A stretch of DNA of 55,986 bases from Sinorhizobium shofinae (GCA_001704765.1 MBFK01000068.1:1-55986), one strand, 5' to 3'; shown: positions 26,945-35,769, numbered from the stretch's first letter. Notes: generated by a model from the sequence alone, not told the origin. Program-made: numbers and translations.

Positions 26945-27634
26945 TCAGGCGCGCTTGAGGGCTGGCTCCAGGCCAACGGCGGCGGCTAACCCGCCGATAT
27001 CCTTGATCTCGGTGTATTCGTAATAGGGATTGGCCGGCTCATGGCCGCGGTTGACCCAAACCTTGCTCTTGATGCCCAGGTCATAGGCGGTCATCAGGTC
27101 GTAGCGGAAGGATGAGGACACATGAGTAATGTCTTCGGGCCCGCAGCCGAGCTTGTCGAGCATGTATTCGAAGCCCTTCATCAGAGGTTTGTATGCCCCG
27201 ACTTCTTCTGCCGTGATTACCATATGGATGGGCGCGCCCAGCTTTTCCACGTTCGACATGATCAGGCTGTTCATGGAGTTCGACAGGATAACCAGCGGAA
27301 TTTCCTTGGCCACCCTGGACAGGCCAGCCGGGACGTCCGGGTGCGGACCCCAGGTTGGCACTTCGTCATAGATGCGTTGCGCGTCTTCGGGTTTGAAAGG
27401 GATGCCGATGCGTTTGCAGCTGCGTTCGATGGAATTGTGCACCACTTCGAGGAAAGGTTTCCATGGCCCTAGCACCTCGTCAAGGCGATAGCCTCTAAAA
27501 GCCTCGACAAAGCCGGCCATCGCTTCTGGGGAGAGACGCTCGGCGTAGACGCGTCGCGCAGCGCCGGCCATATCGAAATTGGTGAGCGTGCCGTAGCAGT
27601 CGAAGGTGACGTACTTCGGTCGAAATTGAGTCAT
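26945..27634 (-). CDS. HAD-superfamily hydrolase, 2-haloacid dehalogenase type II-like (paralog)
   Basis: A 229-residue HAD protein from the ATG at 27634, preceded by GGAAGGAA. It aligns along its whole length with the protein at 25609: nucleophile Asp in VTFDCYGTLTNF, motif II VILSNSMNS, Lys in AYKPLMKGFEYML, last motif HVSSSFRYDLMTAYDLG. The long shared C-terminal WVNRGHEPANPYY is unusual and marks a distinct subfamily. The usual dehalogenase Asn is again not evident. It is divergent from the second kinase/phospho-lyase operon. The two HAD genes thus each accompany one kinase/phospho-lyase pair, which hints that they act on the product. Confidence 0.85.
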   Translation of the reverse strand: MTQFRPKYVTFDCYGTLTNFDMAGAARRVYAERLSPEAMAGFVEAFRGYRLDEVLGPWKPFLEVVHNSIERSCKRIGIPFKPEDAQRIYDEVPTWGPHPDVPAGLSRVAKEIPLVILSNSMNSLIMSNVEKLGAPIHMVITAEEVGAYKPLMKGFEYMLDKLGCGPEDITHVSSSFRYDLMTAYDLGIKSKVWVNRGHEPANPYYEYTEIKDIGGLAAAVGLEPALKRA

Positions 27635-28193
27635 GGCGTGTATTCCTTCCAATTTTACGGCACAATGTGCCTAACAAGGTCATCGTCCTGGGCATGCCGC
27701 CTGTCTAAAGAGGTCGCGGTGCCGATAGACCGCAATGCGGCAGCGACGCAGGTACCTTTGAGAGTCCGTATCTGATCAGTTTCATATCCTTTGTCTTTTT
27801 TGATATCGGGCCAATCCACCCAGGCGGAGCACTCCAACTTGCTTGCTGCATTCCGGCCAGTGGGAGCACACTGGCATAACTTTGTGGCGATGGCAAGAGA
27901 TTGTCCAACAATTCGTAGATGGGCAATCGTCCTGCTACTTGCCGACAGCTTGAGTGCGTCGTTATTCAAACAACACAGATTGCGCGGTTATACGGTTGAA
28001 AATCCCCAGCTTTCTCGTGCTTGTACGTACTCCTCAGAACATTCTGCGCAGTCGTCAATCGTCATTCGGCAGAAAAAGATCGATAACCAAACGGCAAGAA
28101 ATCTCCATTAAAAAAGAAATTGTTGTACAATAATCGGAATGTGAGATACTGAGGCCATCGAGCTGCCCATTCTCGAGGCAGGATCTGAATGAG
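27635..28193. other. 559-base divergent intergenic region
   Basis: It separates the HAD gene (minus) from the kinase/phospho-lyase operon (plus). AT-rich stretches occur from about 27960 and especially 28080-28140, in contrast with the GC-rich genes, as expected for promoters. No protein-coding gene is recognised. Confidence 0.5.
28119..28134. promoter_or_regulatory. palindromic operator candidate before the kinase operon
   Basis: ATTGTTGTACAATAAT contains the perfect 8-base palindrome TTGTACAA (28123-28130) with partly symmetric flanks, 14 of 16 positions matching. It lies about 65-80 bases upstream of the kinase start. TTGTACAA-like palindromes are typical of GntR-family sites, and a GntR gene follows this operon at 30653. 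Confidence 0.45.
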
Positions 28194-29263
28194 TTGAAGA
28201 TGGGTCACAAGCATCAGTGCGGGCCAGCCCGCGTCCCTGAGCTTTCCGAGGCGTGCCATCCCGTTGGCGCTGCGGAAGCCGAAGAAATCGCCGAACGACT
28301 ATACGGCGCGCGTGGCTCGGCCACGCGCTTTGAAACCGAGAAAGACGACACGTTCCTCCTCAACTGCGCGGCCCGGGGGAAGTTCGTGCTGAAGATCGCT
28401 CATCCTTCCGAGCGGATGGAGGAGCTCGATTTCCAGGTCGCGCTGATGCGTCACCTCGAGCAGCGGGCCCCAGATCTACCCATCCCCCGTGCACTTTGCG
28501 ACGTCGACGGCGCGGATTTGCCCATCGTCACTACCAGTGCCGGCGAGCGGCGAGTGGTGCGGCTCATCACCTTCCTCCCCGGTACTCCGCTCGACCGGAC
28601 ATCTGCCACAGCCCCACAGCGCGAACGGATCGGCGAAATCCTGGCAAAGCTGCGTCATTCCATGGCCGATTTCTCGCATCCCGCAGACGGCCGGGCGCTG
28701 GCATGGGACGTCACCCATCTGCTCGATCTCTCCGATCTGCTGAGCTTCATCCCAGGGGGCGGCAAGCGGGCCTGGACCGTCCGCGCGCTCGAGCGGTTTG
28801 CCGAGGTCAAGCCGAGGCTCGACCTGTGCCGGCGGCAAGTGCTCCACAACGACTTCAATACGTCGAACTGGTCGTCGATCACGCCAGCCCGCAGTTCCTG
28901 ACCGGCGTCATCGACTTCGGCGATGCGGTCCGTACCGCCATCGCCGTCGATGTCTCCACGGCGTTGATGAATCAGATGCCAAAAACCTTCGACCATGCGA
29001 ACCGGCGTGACCTGTTCGACGAACCGCGCGACGTTCTGCGCGGCTATCTCCGGCACGCCGAACTGACGGACGAGGAACTCCGGCTCATCCCCTTCCTGTC
29101 GATGGGCCGTCTTGCGGTCCGTGTGCTGCTGACGTGCTGGCGCGCCGAAATCTTCCCCGAGAATAGCCGCTATATCCTGCGCAATACAGAAGCCGGCTGG
29201 GCCCACCTCGAGTGGTTCCACTCGATTTCGACCGCACAGATATCCGATCTTCTGACACGATAG
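28194..29263 (+). pseudogene. APH-family kinase gene with single frameshift
   Basis: The first part (TTG at 28194 or ATG at 28200) encodes the N-lobe and core through VLHNDFNTSN, the catalytic loop. It then loses frame and stops at about 28901. The next frame continues at once with VVDHASPQFLTGVIDFGDAV, the metal-binding motif, and runs to 29263 with LTCWRAEIFPENSRYILRN, matching the C-terminus of the kinase at 24190. One base missing near 28860-28872 explains it. The gene ends 8 bases before the phospho-lyase-like gene. Everything else looks intact, so this is a very recent mutation or a sequence error. Confidence 0.82.
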
Positions 29264-29271
29264 GAACCGTA

Positions 29272-30642
29272 ATGTCCAAGCAAGCGACTACCCTGCCCAA
29301 GGGCTTCCGTGGCGACATGCCAAATGGCTTCAACCCTCAGGACACGTCTCATCTCACAAGTGAAGATCTGGCGCATATCGCCAGGCGGCAAAGGCTGCTC
29401 GGGCCCGCTTATCGGCTCTTCTACAAGTCGCCGGTTGAGATCTCCCGTGCCAAAGGCGTCTTCCTCTATGACAAGCACGGCAACGAATATCTCGACGCCT
29501 ACAACAACGTGGCATCGCTGGGTCACTCTCATCCGCGTGTCGTCGAGGCGATCCAGAAGCAGCTCGAGTTACTCTGTACCCACACGCGTTACATGCAGGA
29601 GCCCCTGCTGGACTATGCCGAGGCCCTGATCAATACGTTCGGTGGCGAACTCGGCCGGACCGGATGCGCGATGTTCACATGCACGGGCTCGGAAGCCAAC
29701 GATCTCGCCTTGCGTATCGCGCGTTACCACACACGCAAGACCGGCGTCATCGTCACGGCCGAAGCCTATCACGGCAACAGCGGCGCGGTGGCGGCAATCT
29801 CGCCGTCGCTGGGCAAGAAGTCGGCCCTGGATCCCTATCTTCGCACGGTCGCCGCGCCGGATTCCTATCGCCTGCCCGTCGAGGAAATCGGCCGGCGGAT
29901 GGCGGAGGATGTCGCGCGGCAGATCGCCGACATGGAGCGGCATGGCAGCGGCCTAGCGGCCTTCATTGCCGACTCCGTCTTCTCCTCCGATGGTCTCTAC
30001 GTCGATCCGACGGACGTATTGGCGCCGGTGGCGGAAGTGGTGCGCAAGGCGGGCGGCCTGTTCATCGCCGACGAGGTGCAATCCGGATTCGGGCGGACCG
30101 GCACCCATTTTTGGGGTCACCGCCGTCACAAGGTCGATCCGGACATCGTCACCATGGGCAAGCCCATGGGCAACGGCTATCCCGTTGCCGGCGTAGTCCT
30201 GCGGCCCGAACTCGTCGCCGAATTCGGATCCAGCATGCGCTACTTCAACACGTTTGGCGGCAACTCCGTCGCTATCGCCGCTGCAAGGGCCGTGCTCGAC
30301 ACGATCCTCGAAGAGGGCCTGATAGACAAAGCCGCCAAGGTCGGCGGCGAAATCCTCGACGGCCTCCGGGACCTACAGAAGGAATATGAATTCGTCGGCG
30401 ATGTTCGCGGGGCCGGCCTCTATTTCGCCGTCGAACTCGTTAAGGATCGGGACCGGAAAACGCCGGACATGGACCGTGCGCTTGCAGCCGTCAATGCCTT
30501 GCGCGACCGGCGCATCCTCATTTCCGCAACGGGAGCGGATGCGCATATCCTGAAGATCAGGCCCCCGCTCATCTTCACATCGGCCAACGCGGCGCGTCTG
30601 CTCGACGGCGTCGACGAGGCGCTTCGGTCCGTGCAGCTCTAG
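29272..30642 (+). CDS. class III PLP enzyme, phospho-lyase-like (paralog of 22759)
   Basis: A 456-residue protein from the ATG at 29272; AGGAA is upstream, and the frame is open further back. The PLP Asp is D267 in ADEVQSGFGRTG and the lysine K297 in TMGKPMGNGYP. The AYNNVASLGHSHP and KPMGNG motifs place it with the protein at 22759 in the AGXT2L-like phospho-lyase subgroup. It is coupled to the frameshifted kinase just upstream; if that kinase is dead, this enzyme could use product of the intact kinase at 24190. A GntR gene follows 10 bases later. Simple transamination remains possible. Confidence 0.87.
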   Translation: MSKQATTLPKGFRGDMPNGFNPQDTSHLTSEDLAHIARRQRLLGPAYRLFYKSPVEISRAKGVFLYDKHGNEYLDAYNNVASLGHSHPRVVEAIQKQLELLCTHTRYMQEPLLDYAEALINTFGGELGRTGCAMFTCTGSEANDLALRIARYHTRKTGVIVTAEAYHGNSGAVAAISPSLGKKSALDPYLRTVAAPDSYRLPVEEIGRRMAEDVARQIADMERHGSGLAAFIADSVFSSDGLYVDPTDVLAPVAEVVRKAGGLFIADEVQSGFGRTGTHFWGHRRHKVDPDIVTMGKPMGNGYPVAGVVLRPELVAEFGSSMRYFNTFGGNSVAIAAARAVLDTILEEGLIDKAAKVGGEILDGLRDLQKEYEFVGDVRGAGLYFAVELVKDRDRKTPDMDRALAAVNALRDRRILISATGADAHILKIRPPLIFTSANAARLLDGVDEALRSVQL

Positions 30643-30652
30643 GACCGCCACC

Positions 30653-31429
30653 ATGCAGCCGGGAGGCACAATATCATCTCCCTTGCCCTACGCCGCCGCA
30701 TGTGGCGTAGGTATGCAAACAAAATCAACGAGCAAAGCCAAAGCCATGCCGCCGCTGCACGCCAAGAATCAAGCCGAAGATCTTGAGATGAATCTCGAGC
30801 CTTTGCCCGCTAGCGCGGTGGAAATCCTGACCCTCGCCTTGCGACGGCGCATCTTGTCGGGAGATTTCCGACCGGGCGAGTTCCTCCGCGACGTGAAGAT
30901 GTGCGAGGAGCATTCGACCTCGCGGCACACATTTCGTACAGCAGCCCAGGTGCTCGTCACGCAGGGCCTGCTGCGTCAGATACCGAACCGAGGCTTTGTG
31001 GTGCCCGAATTCGGGCCCGACGATATTGTCGATATCACACGCGTACGCGGCGCCATCGAGGGCGAGGCCATTCGTCTGATCGTGCTGACCGGGGTCATCC
31101 CATCTCAGGCGCTGGAGGCGGTCGAGGTTATGCACACGTCGATCCTATCCTCCGACAGATCCCTGCTGGTTGCTGCGGACCGTGACTTCCACCGTGCGAT
31201 CATCGCCGCCAGCGGCAGCGCTCGGCTGAAGCGAACCTATTCAGGCCTCGAGGGCGAGATCGAGCTTCTCCTCGCACAGCGGCAGGATTTCTACGCCACT
31301 GCCGAAGAAATGGCGGAAGAACACGAGCGGCTCATCAACAGCTTGAGAAGCCGCCACTACGATACGGCGCGGGAGGCGTTCCAGGAGCACTGGGAAGATC
31401 TCCAGATCAAATTGCTCGATCAACGCTGA
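30653..31429 (+). CDS. GntR-family (FCD type) transcriptional regulator
   Basis: A regulator of up to 258 residues; conserved sequence begins near LPASAVEILTLALRRRILSG, so later starts such as the ATG at 30788 are plausible. The winged HTH includes LRDVKMCEEHSTSRHTFRTA and the following QIPNRGFVVPEF wing. The FCD domain contains DRDFHRAIIAASGS and a C-terminal acidic/His helix (FQEHWEDLQ). It lies directly after the phospho-lyase-like gene and upstream of the tartrate-type dehydrogenase, so it could control either side. Confidence 0.88.
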   Translation: MQPGGTISSPLPYAAACGVGMQTKSTSKAKAMPPLHAKNQAEDLEMNLEPLPASAVEILTLALRRRILSGDFRPGEFLRDVKMCEEHSTSRHTFRTAAQVLVTQGLLRQIPNRGFVVPEFGPDDIVDITRVRGAIEGEAIRLIVLTGVIPSQALEAVEVMHTSILSSDRSLLVAADRDFHRAIIAASGSARLKRTYSGLEGEIELLLAQRQDFYATAEEMAEEHERLINSLRSRHYDTAREAFQEHWEDLQIKLLDQR

Positions 31430-31664
31430 CCAGCGCTCTCGGCGGAATTTGACAGCTCGGAAGGATAACCTGCCAGGCGGCGCTGAGGATGCCGGTGCCG
31501 CCGGTTCGACGCGGAGCAAGCACCATCTCGGATGCTTCCCCTCCGGCTCCGCCAGAGCCTGCTTTTTGGCGGATTCGCGGCGTCGACACCAATCGCATGG
31601 CGCCGAAGGCGCAGTAACGGCCGCTGCCAGCCAACTTGAGCGAATAACACTGCGGAGAAGTTTG

Positions 31665-32738
31665 ATGCGTGAATACTCCATCGCAACCATACCTGCCGAC
31701 GGCATCGGACCTGAGGTGATCGCCGCCGGCTGGAGGGTTCTTGCGAGCCTGGAGATGCGACTCGGCGACGTAAAATTCACCGTCGAAAATTTCGACTGGG
31801 GATCTGACTACTACAAGAAACATGGTGTGATGATGCCCTCGGATGGGCTGGAGCAGCTCAAGAAATTCGACGGTATCTATTTCGGCGCGGTCGGAGCACC
31901 GGATGTTCCGGACCATATCACCCTTTGGGGGCTCAGATTGCCGATCTGCCAGGGTTTTGACCAGTATGCCAATATCCGGCCAACTAAGATCCTGCCCGGC
32001 ATAACCCCCCCGGTGCGCAATTGCGGCCCGGGCGACCTCGACTGGGTGATCGTGCGTGAGAACTCCGAAGGCGAATATTCTGGCCATGGTGGCCGCGCCC
32101 ACCGCGGCCTGCCCGAAGAGGTCGGCACGGAGGTCGCCATCTTCACCCGCGTCGGCGTCTCCCGCATTATGCGCTACGCCTTTAGGTTGGCCCAATCCCG
32201 CCCGCGCAAGTTACTCACGGTCGTTACGAAGTCGAATGCCCAGCGACATGGCATGGTCATGTGGGACGAGATCGCTTCTGAGGTGGCGGAGGAGTTCCCC
32301 GACGTGACGTGGGACAAGATGCTGGTCGATGCCATGACGGTCAGGATGACGCTCAAGCCGCAGAGCCTCGACACCATCGTGGCAACGAACCTGCACGCCG
32401 ACATTCTCTCCGATCTCGCTGGCGCGCTTGCCGGTAGCCTGGGGGTTGCACCGACGGCGAACATCGATCCGGAGCGCCGCTTTCCCTCGATGTTCGAGCC
32501 GATCCACGGCTCCGCCTTCGACATTACCGGCAAAGGCATCGCTAACCCGGTTGCCGCCTTCTGGACCGCTGCCCAGATGCTCGACCACCTCGGCGAGCGG
32601 GAGGGTTCGGCCCGCCTCATGCGCGCTGTCGCGCGGGTGACCGGCGCCGGGATCCTTACCCCTGACCTGGGCGGTTCCGCCACTACCCGGGAGGTTACCG
32701 AGGCGGTCTGCGACGCGATCCACTCCTCTAACGTCTAG
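31665..32738 (+). CDS. tartrate/D-malate dehydrogenase-type (isopropylmalate dehydrogenase family)
   Basis: A 357-residue NAD-dependent beta-decarboxylating dehydrogenase from the ATG at 31665, with GGAGAAG upstream. Family segments in order: IPADGIGPEVIAAG (N-terminus), ANIRPTKILPG, VRENSEGEYSGHGGRAHRG (substrate Arg/Tyr region), VTKSNAQRHGMVMWD (catalytic Lys), Asp residues in DAMTVRM and TNLHADILSDL (metal), and FEPIHGSAFDITGKGIANP. The GGRAHRG loop fits tartrate dehydrogenase/D-malate dehydrogenase better than leucine biosynthesis. The decayed glycerate kinase just downstream gives a ttuC-ttuD-like tartrate arrangement. Confidence 0.87.
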   Translation: MREYSIATIPADGIGPEVIAAGWRVLASLEMRLGDVKFTVENFDWGSDYYKKHGVMMPSDGLEQLKKFDGIYFGAVGAPDVPDHITLWGLRLPICQGFDQYANIRPTKILPGITPPVRNCGPGDLDWVIVRENSEGEYSGHGGRAHRGLPEEVGTEVAIFTRVGVSRIMRYAFRLAQSRPRKLLTVVTKSNAQRHGMVMWDEIASEVAEEFPDVTWDKMLVDAMTVRMTLKPQSLDTIVATNLHADILSDLAGALAGSLGVAPTANIDPERRFPSMFEPIHGSAFDITGKGIANPVAAFWTAAQMLDHLGEREGSARLMRAVARVTGAGILTPDLGGSATTREVTEAVCDAIHSSNV

Positions 32739-32754
32739 GGACGCGTGGCCGACT

Positions 32755-33484
32755 ATGATCTGGGACGATCAGAAAGCAAGGAAGGCATTGCGCCGCATCT
32801 TTGACGCTGCTGTCGGCGGTGCCGACCCCGCGTTGATCGTCCCGCGGCATCTGCCGCCCCCGCCGAAAGGCAGATGTGTCGTGATCGGCGCCGGAAAGGC
32901 ATCCGCCGGCAGCCCTTCGGGCGCTCGAGTAAGGGGAAGAAGCGCCGAAGGCGCTGGAGCCGCCAGCAGAGGTACGTGTCGTGGCGGAGCCCGCTCTGGC
33001 ACTTGCAGCCGCTGCCGAAGCTCCGGCGAGCTTTGGGCTGAAGCCGCTCATCCTGGGCGACGCGCTCGAAGGCGAAGCGCTCGAAGTGGGTAAGGTCATG
33101 GGCGCAATGGCACTATCGTCCCGGTCCTGGGGCCTGTCTGTAGGCGCCCCGGCTGTCCTGCTCTCCGAAGGCGAAACGACGGTATCAATCGGGCCCGGTC
33201 CAGCCGGCAACGGTGGACGTGACACCGAGCTCGTATTGAGCCTGGCGCTCGCCTTGAAGGCGCGCGACGGAATATGGGCGATCGCAGGTAATAGCGAGGG
33301 TATCGATGGCGTCGAAGATGCCCGGGCGCTCTCGTGGCACCAAACACACTCGCGCGCATGAACAAGTGCGGTTTTGATCTGAAGGAGATGCTCGCGCGCC
33401 ACGATAGTTATAGATCTCGTGGTCACCGGCCCAACTCTCGCCAACATCAACGACATCCGCGCCATCCTCATCAGCGGGAGCTAG
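32755..33484 (+). pseudogene. decayed glycerate 2-kinase (TtuD/MOFRL family)
   Basis: Fragments of one gene appear in several frames: the N-terminus RKALRRIFDAAVGGADPALI and GRCVVIGAGKASA from 32755, a middle part with GPGPAGNGGRDTELVLSLAL near 33200, and the C-terminal DLVVTGPTLANINDIRAILI ending at 33484. The total span of about 730 bases is well short of the usual 1.25 kb, so internal deletions accompany the frameshifts. TtuD-type kinases phosphorylate glycerate from tartrate breakdown. Its loss would leave this route needing a glycerate kinase from elsewhere. Confidence 0.78.
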
Positions 33485-33487
33485 CCA

Positions 33488-33964
33488 ATGAAACTTGATC
33501 GGATCGACGTCAAGATACTTAACGCATTGCAGAAGAATGGCCGAATGACGAATGTCGAGCTTGCGGAAATGGTCAATCTCACCCCAAGTCCCTGTTTGCT
33601 GCGAGTGAAAAAGCTGCAGGCGGAGGGCTATATCGAGGGCTATTCTGCGCAGATCAATATCGGAAAACTGGGCCAGACGTTGACGGTGTTCACCGAAATC
33701 ACGCTGAAGAACCACCGTCAATTCGACTTCGCGAGATTCCTTACTGCGATCGAGAAGGTCGACCAGGTCATCGAGTGCCATTTGGTTTCGGGAAGCTACG
33801 ATTATCTCGTAAAATTCATCACCGCCGGAATCGAAGAGTATCAGACGCTGATGGAGCGGCTCCTCGATTCGGAAATCGGCATTGACAAGTACTTCAGCTT
33901 CGTCGTGCTGAAATCGCCCCTGGTCAAAGCGCATTTGCCGCTGGCAAGCCTGTTCCAGCAGTAA
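33488..33964 (+). CDS. Lrp/AsnC-family transcriptional regulator
   Basis: A 158-residue regulator starting three bases after the ttuD remnant; GGGAG lies upstream. The sequence is very close to those at 22226 and 11027: HTH VELAEMVNLTPSPCLLRVKK, then IGKLGQTLTVFTEITLKNHR, ending KYFSFVVLKSPLVKAHLPL. No intact catabolic gene is directly attached, so it may be an orphan left after decay of the neighbourhood. A hairpin CCGGCA-TCTCG-TGCCGG (34021-34037) lies downstream. Confidence 0.92.
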   Translation: MKLDRIDVKILNALQKNGRMTNVELAEMVNLTPSPCLLRVKKLQAEGYIEGYSAQINIGKLGQTLTVFTEITLKNHRQFDFARFLTAIEKVDQVIECHLVSGSYDYLVKFITAGIEEYQTLMERLLDSEIGIDKYFSFVVLKSPLVKAHLPLASLFQQ

Positions 33965-34195
33965 CCTCGTAGCAGACCTCGACGCGGGCGGTGTGGCGGC
34001 CGTGCGGCATTGATGAGCAGCCGGCATCTCGTGCCGGTAGATTGATGAGAGACGACAACCGAAGAACCGGCGGGCTGTAGAATAGATGCACCCGCCATTT
34101 CAAAGCGGCGAAGCGGGGAATTGCAGCATCTTCTGCTCCTTGATGCAACCGTCGAGGCGCCGAGGGCGGAGCCAGTCAGCAAAGGATAAAAACAC

Positions 34196-34723
34196 ATGAC
34201 CCGCTTCTCAGCACCTGCCGCAAAGGCTAATCATGCCGCCATGCATATTCGCCCCGCCTCATCCGCAGACGCTCCCGCCGTCTGGTCAATTATTGAGCCC
34301 ATGATCCGAGCGGGAGAACCCTATGCGCTTGATCGCAACCTGAGCCGGGCAGAGGCTCTCGCCTACTGGATGGGAGCAGACAAGGAAGTCTTCGTTGCCG
34401 AGCAAGCGGGCGCCATCCTCGGCACCTATTACATGCGTCCCAATCAGGCTGGCGGTGGTCGGCATGTTTGCAACTGTGGATACGTCATAGCGCCTGAAGC
34501 GACCGGTAGAGGCATCGCACGCGGTATGTGCGAACACTCAATTGCAACCGCCCGCGCCCACGGGTATCGGGCAATGCAGTTCAACTTCGTCGTGAGCACC
34601 AACCAGCGGGCTATTTCGCTATGGCAGAAAATGGGGTTTGAAGTCGTGGGCACGTTGCCCGGTGCGTTCAGGCACCCGACACATGGCTATGTTGACGCCT
34701 TCGTCATGTATCAAGCGCTATAG
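34196..34723 (+). CDS. GNAT-family N-acetyltransferase
   Basis: A 175-residue GNAT protein (ATG 34196, with AAGGAT upstream; an internal ATG at codon 16 is an alternative). The acetyl-CoA binding signature is CGYVIAPEATGRGIARGMCE (about residues 91-110) and the second half has QFNFVVSTNQRAISLWQKMGF, typical of phosphinothricin/amino-acid N-acetyltransferases. The acceptor is unknown. A partly deleted copy of this gene and its flanks is at 26415-26700. Confidence 0.88.
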   Translation: MTRFSAPAAKANHAAMHIRPASSADAPAVWSIIEPMIRAGEPYALDRNLSRAEALAYWMGADKEVFVAEQAGAILGTYYMRPNQAGGGRHVCNCGYVIAPEATGRGIARGMCEHSIATARAHGYRAMQFNFVVSTNQRAISLWQKMGFEVVGTLPGAFRHPTHGYVDAFVMYQAL

Positions 34724-34832
34724 ACCAAGTTGGCGTTCGCAGCGTTGGACGACGATGCGGTCCTGCCCGTATCCGACATGGACGCACCACAGACCCGCGA
34801 ACCCGTCGAGCAGCTTATATCCGGTCGCGTCG
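34721..34832 (-). pseudogene. short class III aminotransferase fragment
   Basis: The minus-strand frame contains GYKLLDGFAGLWCVHVGYGQD, close to the N-terminal DGFAGLYCVNVGYGR of the aminotransferase at 8507, but no further homologous sequence. It lies just beyond the GNAT stop, and the same segment is repeated in decayed form at about 26590-26680. It looks like the stump of a deleted aminotransferase gene. Confidence 0.45.
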
Positions 34833-34926
34833 GCCTGTCGCCTCATGGCCGCGATAGTAGGGCGAGCGGATGAACCAGATGGCACCGTCGAGTTCGACAA
34901 GCGAGATCCCGCATTTTTTCCACCAA

Positions 34927-35769
34927 TCAACCGAGTGCCTGACTGACCAGCGCGTAGCTGCGGTGATACATGGGCTTGCCTTCCGTGCGCCGGACCCCGG
35001 AACGTCGCATCCTGATCCCACGACCGGAATGATCGAGCCCGCGCCCGGTGAGCCACCCTGCAAGGTCCGTGGAGACATCCGTGTCAATACGGACGAACCT
35101 GCCCTGGTGATGGGCGAGCAGGAAGTCGATCAGGGCCTTGGCCTCGGAATCGTTCCTTGCCACCACCGGGCCGATGACCAGCCCACGGCCGAAAGACCGG
35201 ATCGCCGCGAAGGCCTGGATCGTGCCGTCGTCGCGAATGACAGCGAACTTCGCCCGCTCGCGCAGAATCTCCGTCAATGCCGAACGGTCATGGCCGTTCG
35301 CCGCGCGATCCAGCGCCACCAAGTAGGCATGATCGCCGCTCTCACTCCATGTTACATCGCCCGGCGCCTCAATCGGCAACGGCTCGCCCTGGTGCTGCAC
35401 GGTCTCGCCGGTCGCAGCGAAACCCACCTTCTCATAGAGCGAAAGACCTTCCTGCGTCGCCACCAGATAGCAGGTGCGCTCTCCCGCCTCGGCAAGCGCC
35501 TCTTCCAACATTTTCCGGCCGAGGCCGCGGCCGCGCATCGCGGCATCGACGATGACCATGTTGATGGTGGCGGCGTGATCGCCATAGGGCGTCATCATGA
35601 CGGTCGCGACGAGGCGATCCTCTTCGAGAGCGACGATTCCCTTGCTGATCGACTGGACCAGTTCCCAATCCTCGCGCCGATGCGGCCATTGGACCTGGCG
35701 GGACAGTTCCAATGCCCTGTCCAGATGCTTTGGTGTCATCTTCTCGAGAATGATCGCTTGGTTGGTCAT
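34927..35769 (-). CDS. GNAT-family N-acetyltransferase with C-terminal second domain
   Basis: A 280-residue protein from the ATG at 35769. Residues 1-130 are a GNAT domain: MVIVDAAMRGRGLGRKMLEE is the acetyl-CoA loop, LYEKVGF the end of the fold. The remaining 150 residues form a second domain as in other two-part acetyltransferases (AVIRDDGTIQAFAAIRSFG, IGPVVARNDSEAKALIDFL). The 34927 end (ALVSQALG) is normal for the family. Substrate unknown. It is unrelated to the GNAT gene at 34196 beyond the fold. Confidence 0.85.
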   Translation of the reverse strand: MTNQAIILEKMTPKHLDRALELSRQVQWPHRREDWELVQSISKGIVALEEDRLVATVMMTPYGDHAATINMVIVDAAMRGRGLGRKMLEEALAEAGERTCYLVATQEGLSLYEKVGFAATGETVQHQGEPLPIEAPGDVTWSESGDHAYLVALDRAANGHDRSALTEILRERAKFAVIRDDGTIQAFAAIRSFGRGLVIGPVVARNDSEAKALIDFLLAHHQGRFVRIDTDVSTDLAGWLTGRGLDHSGRGIRMRRSGVRRTEGKPMYHRSYALVSQALG

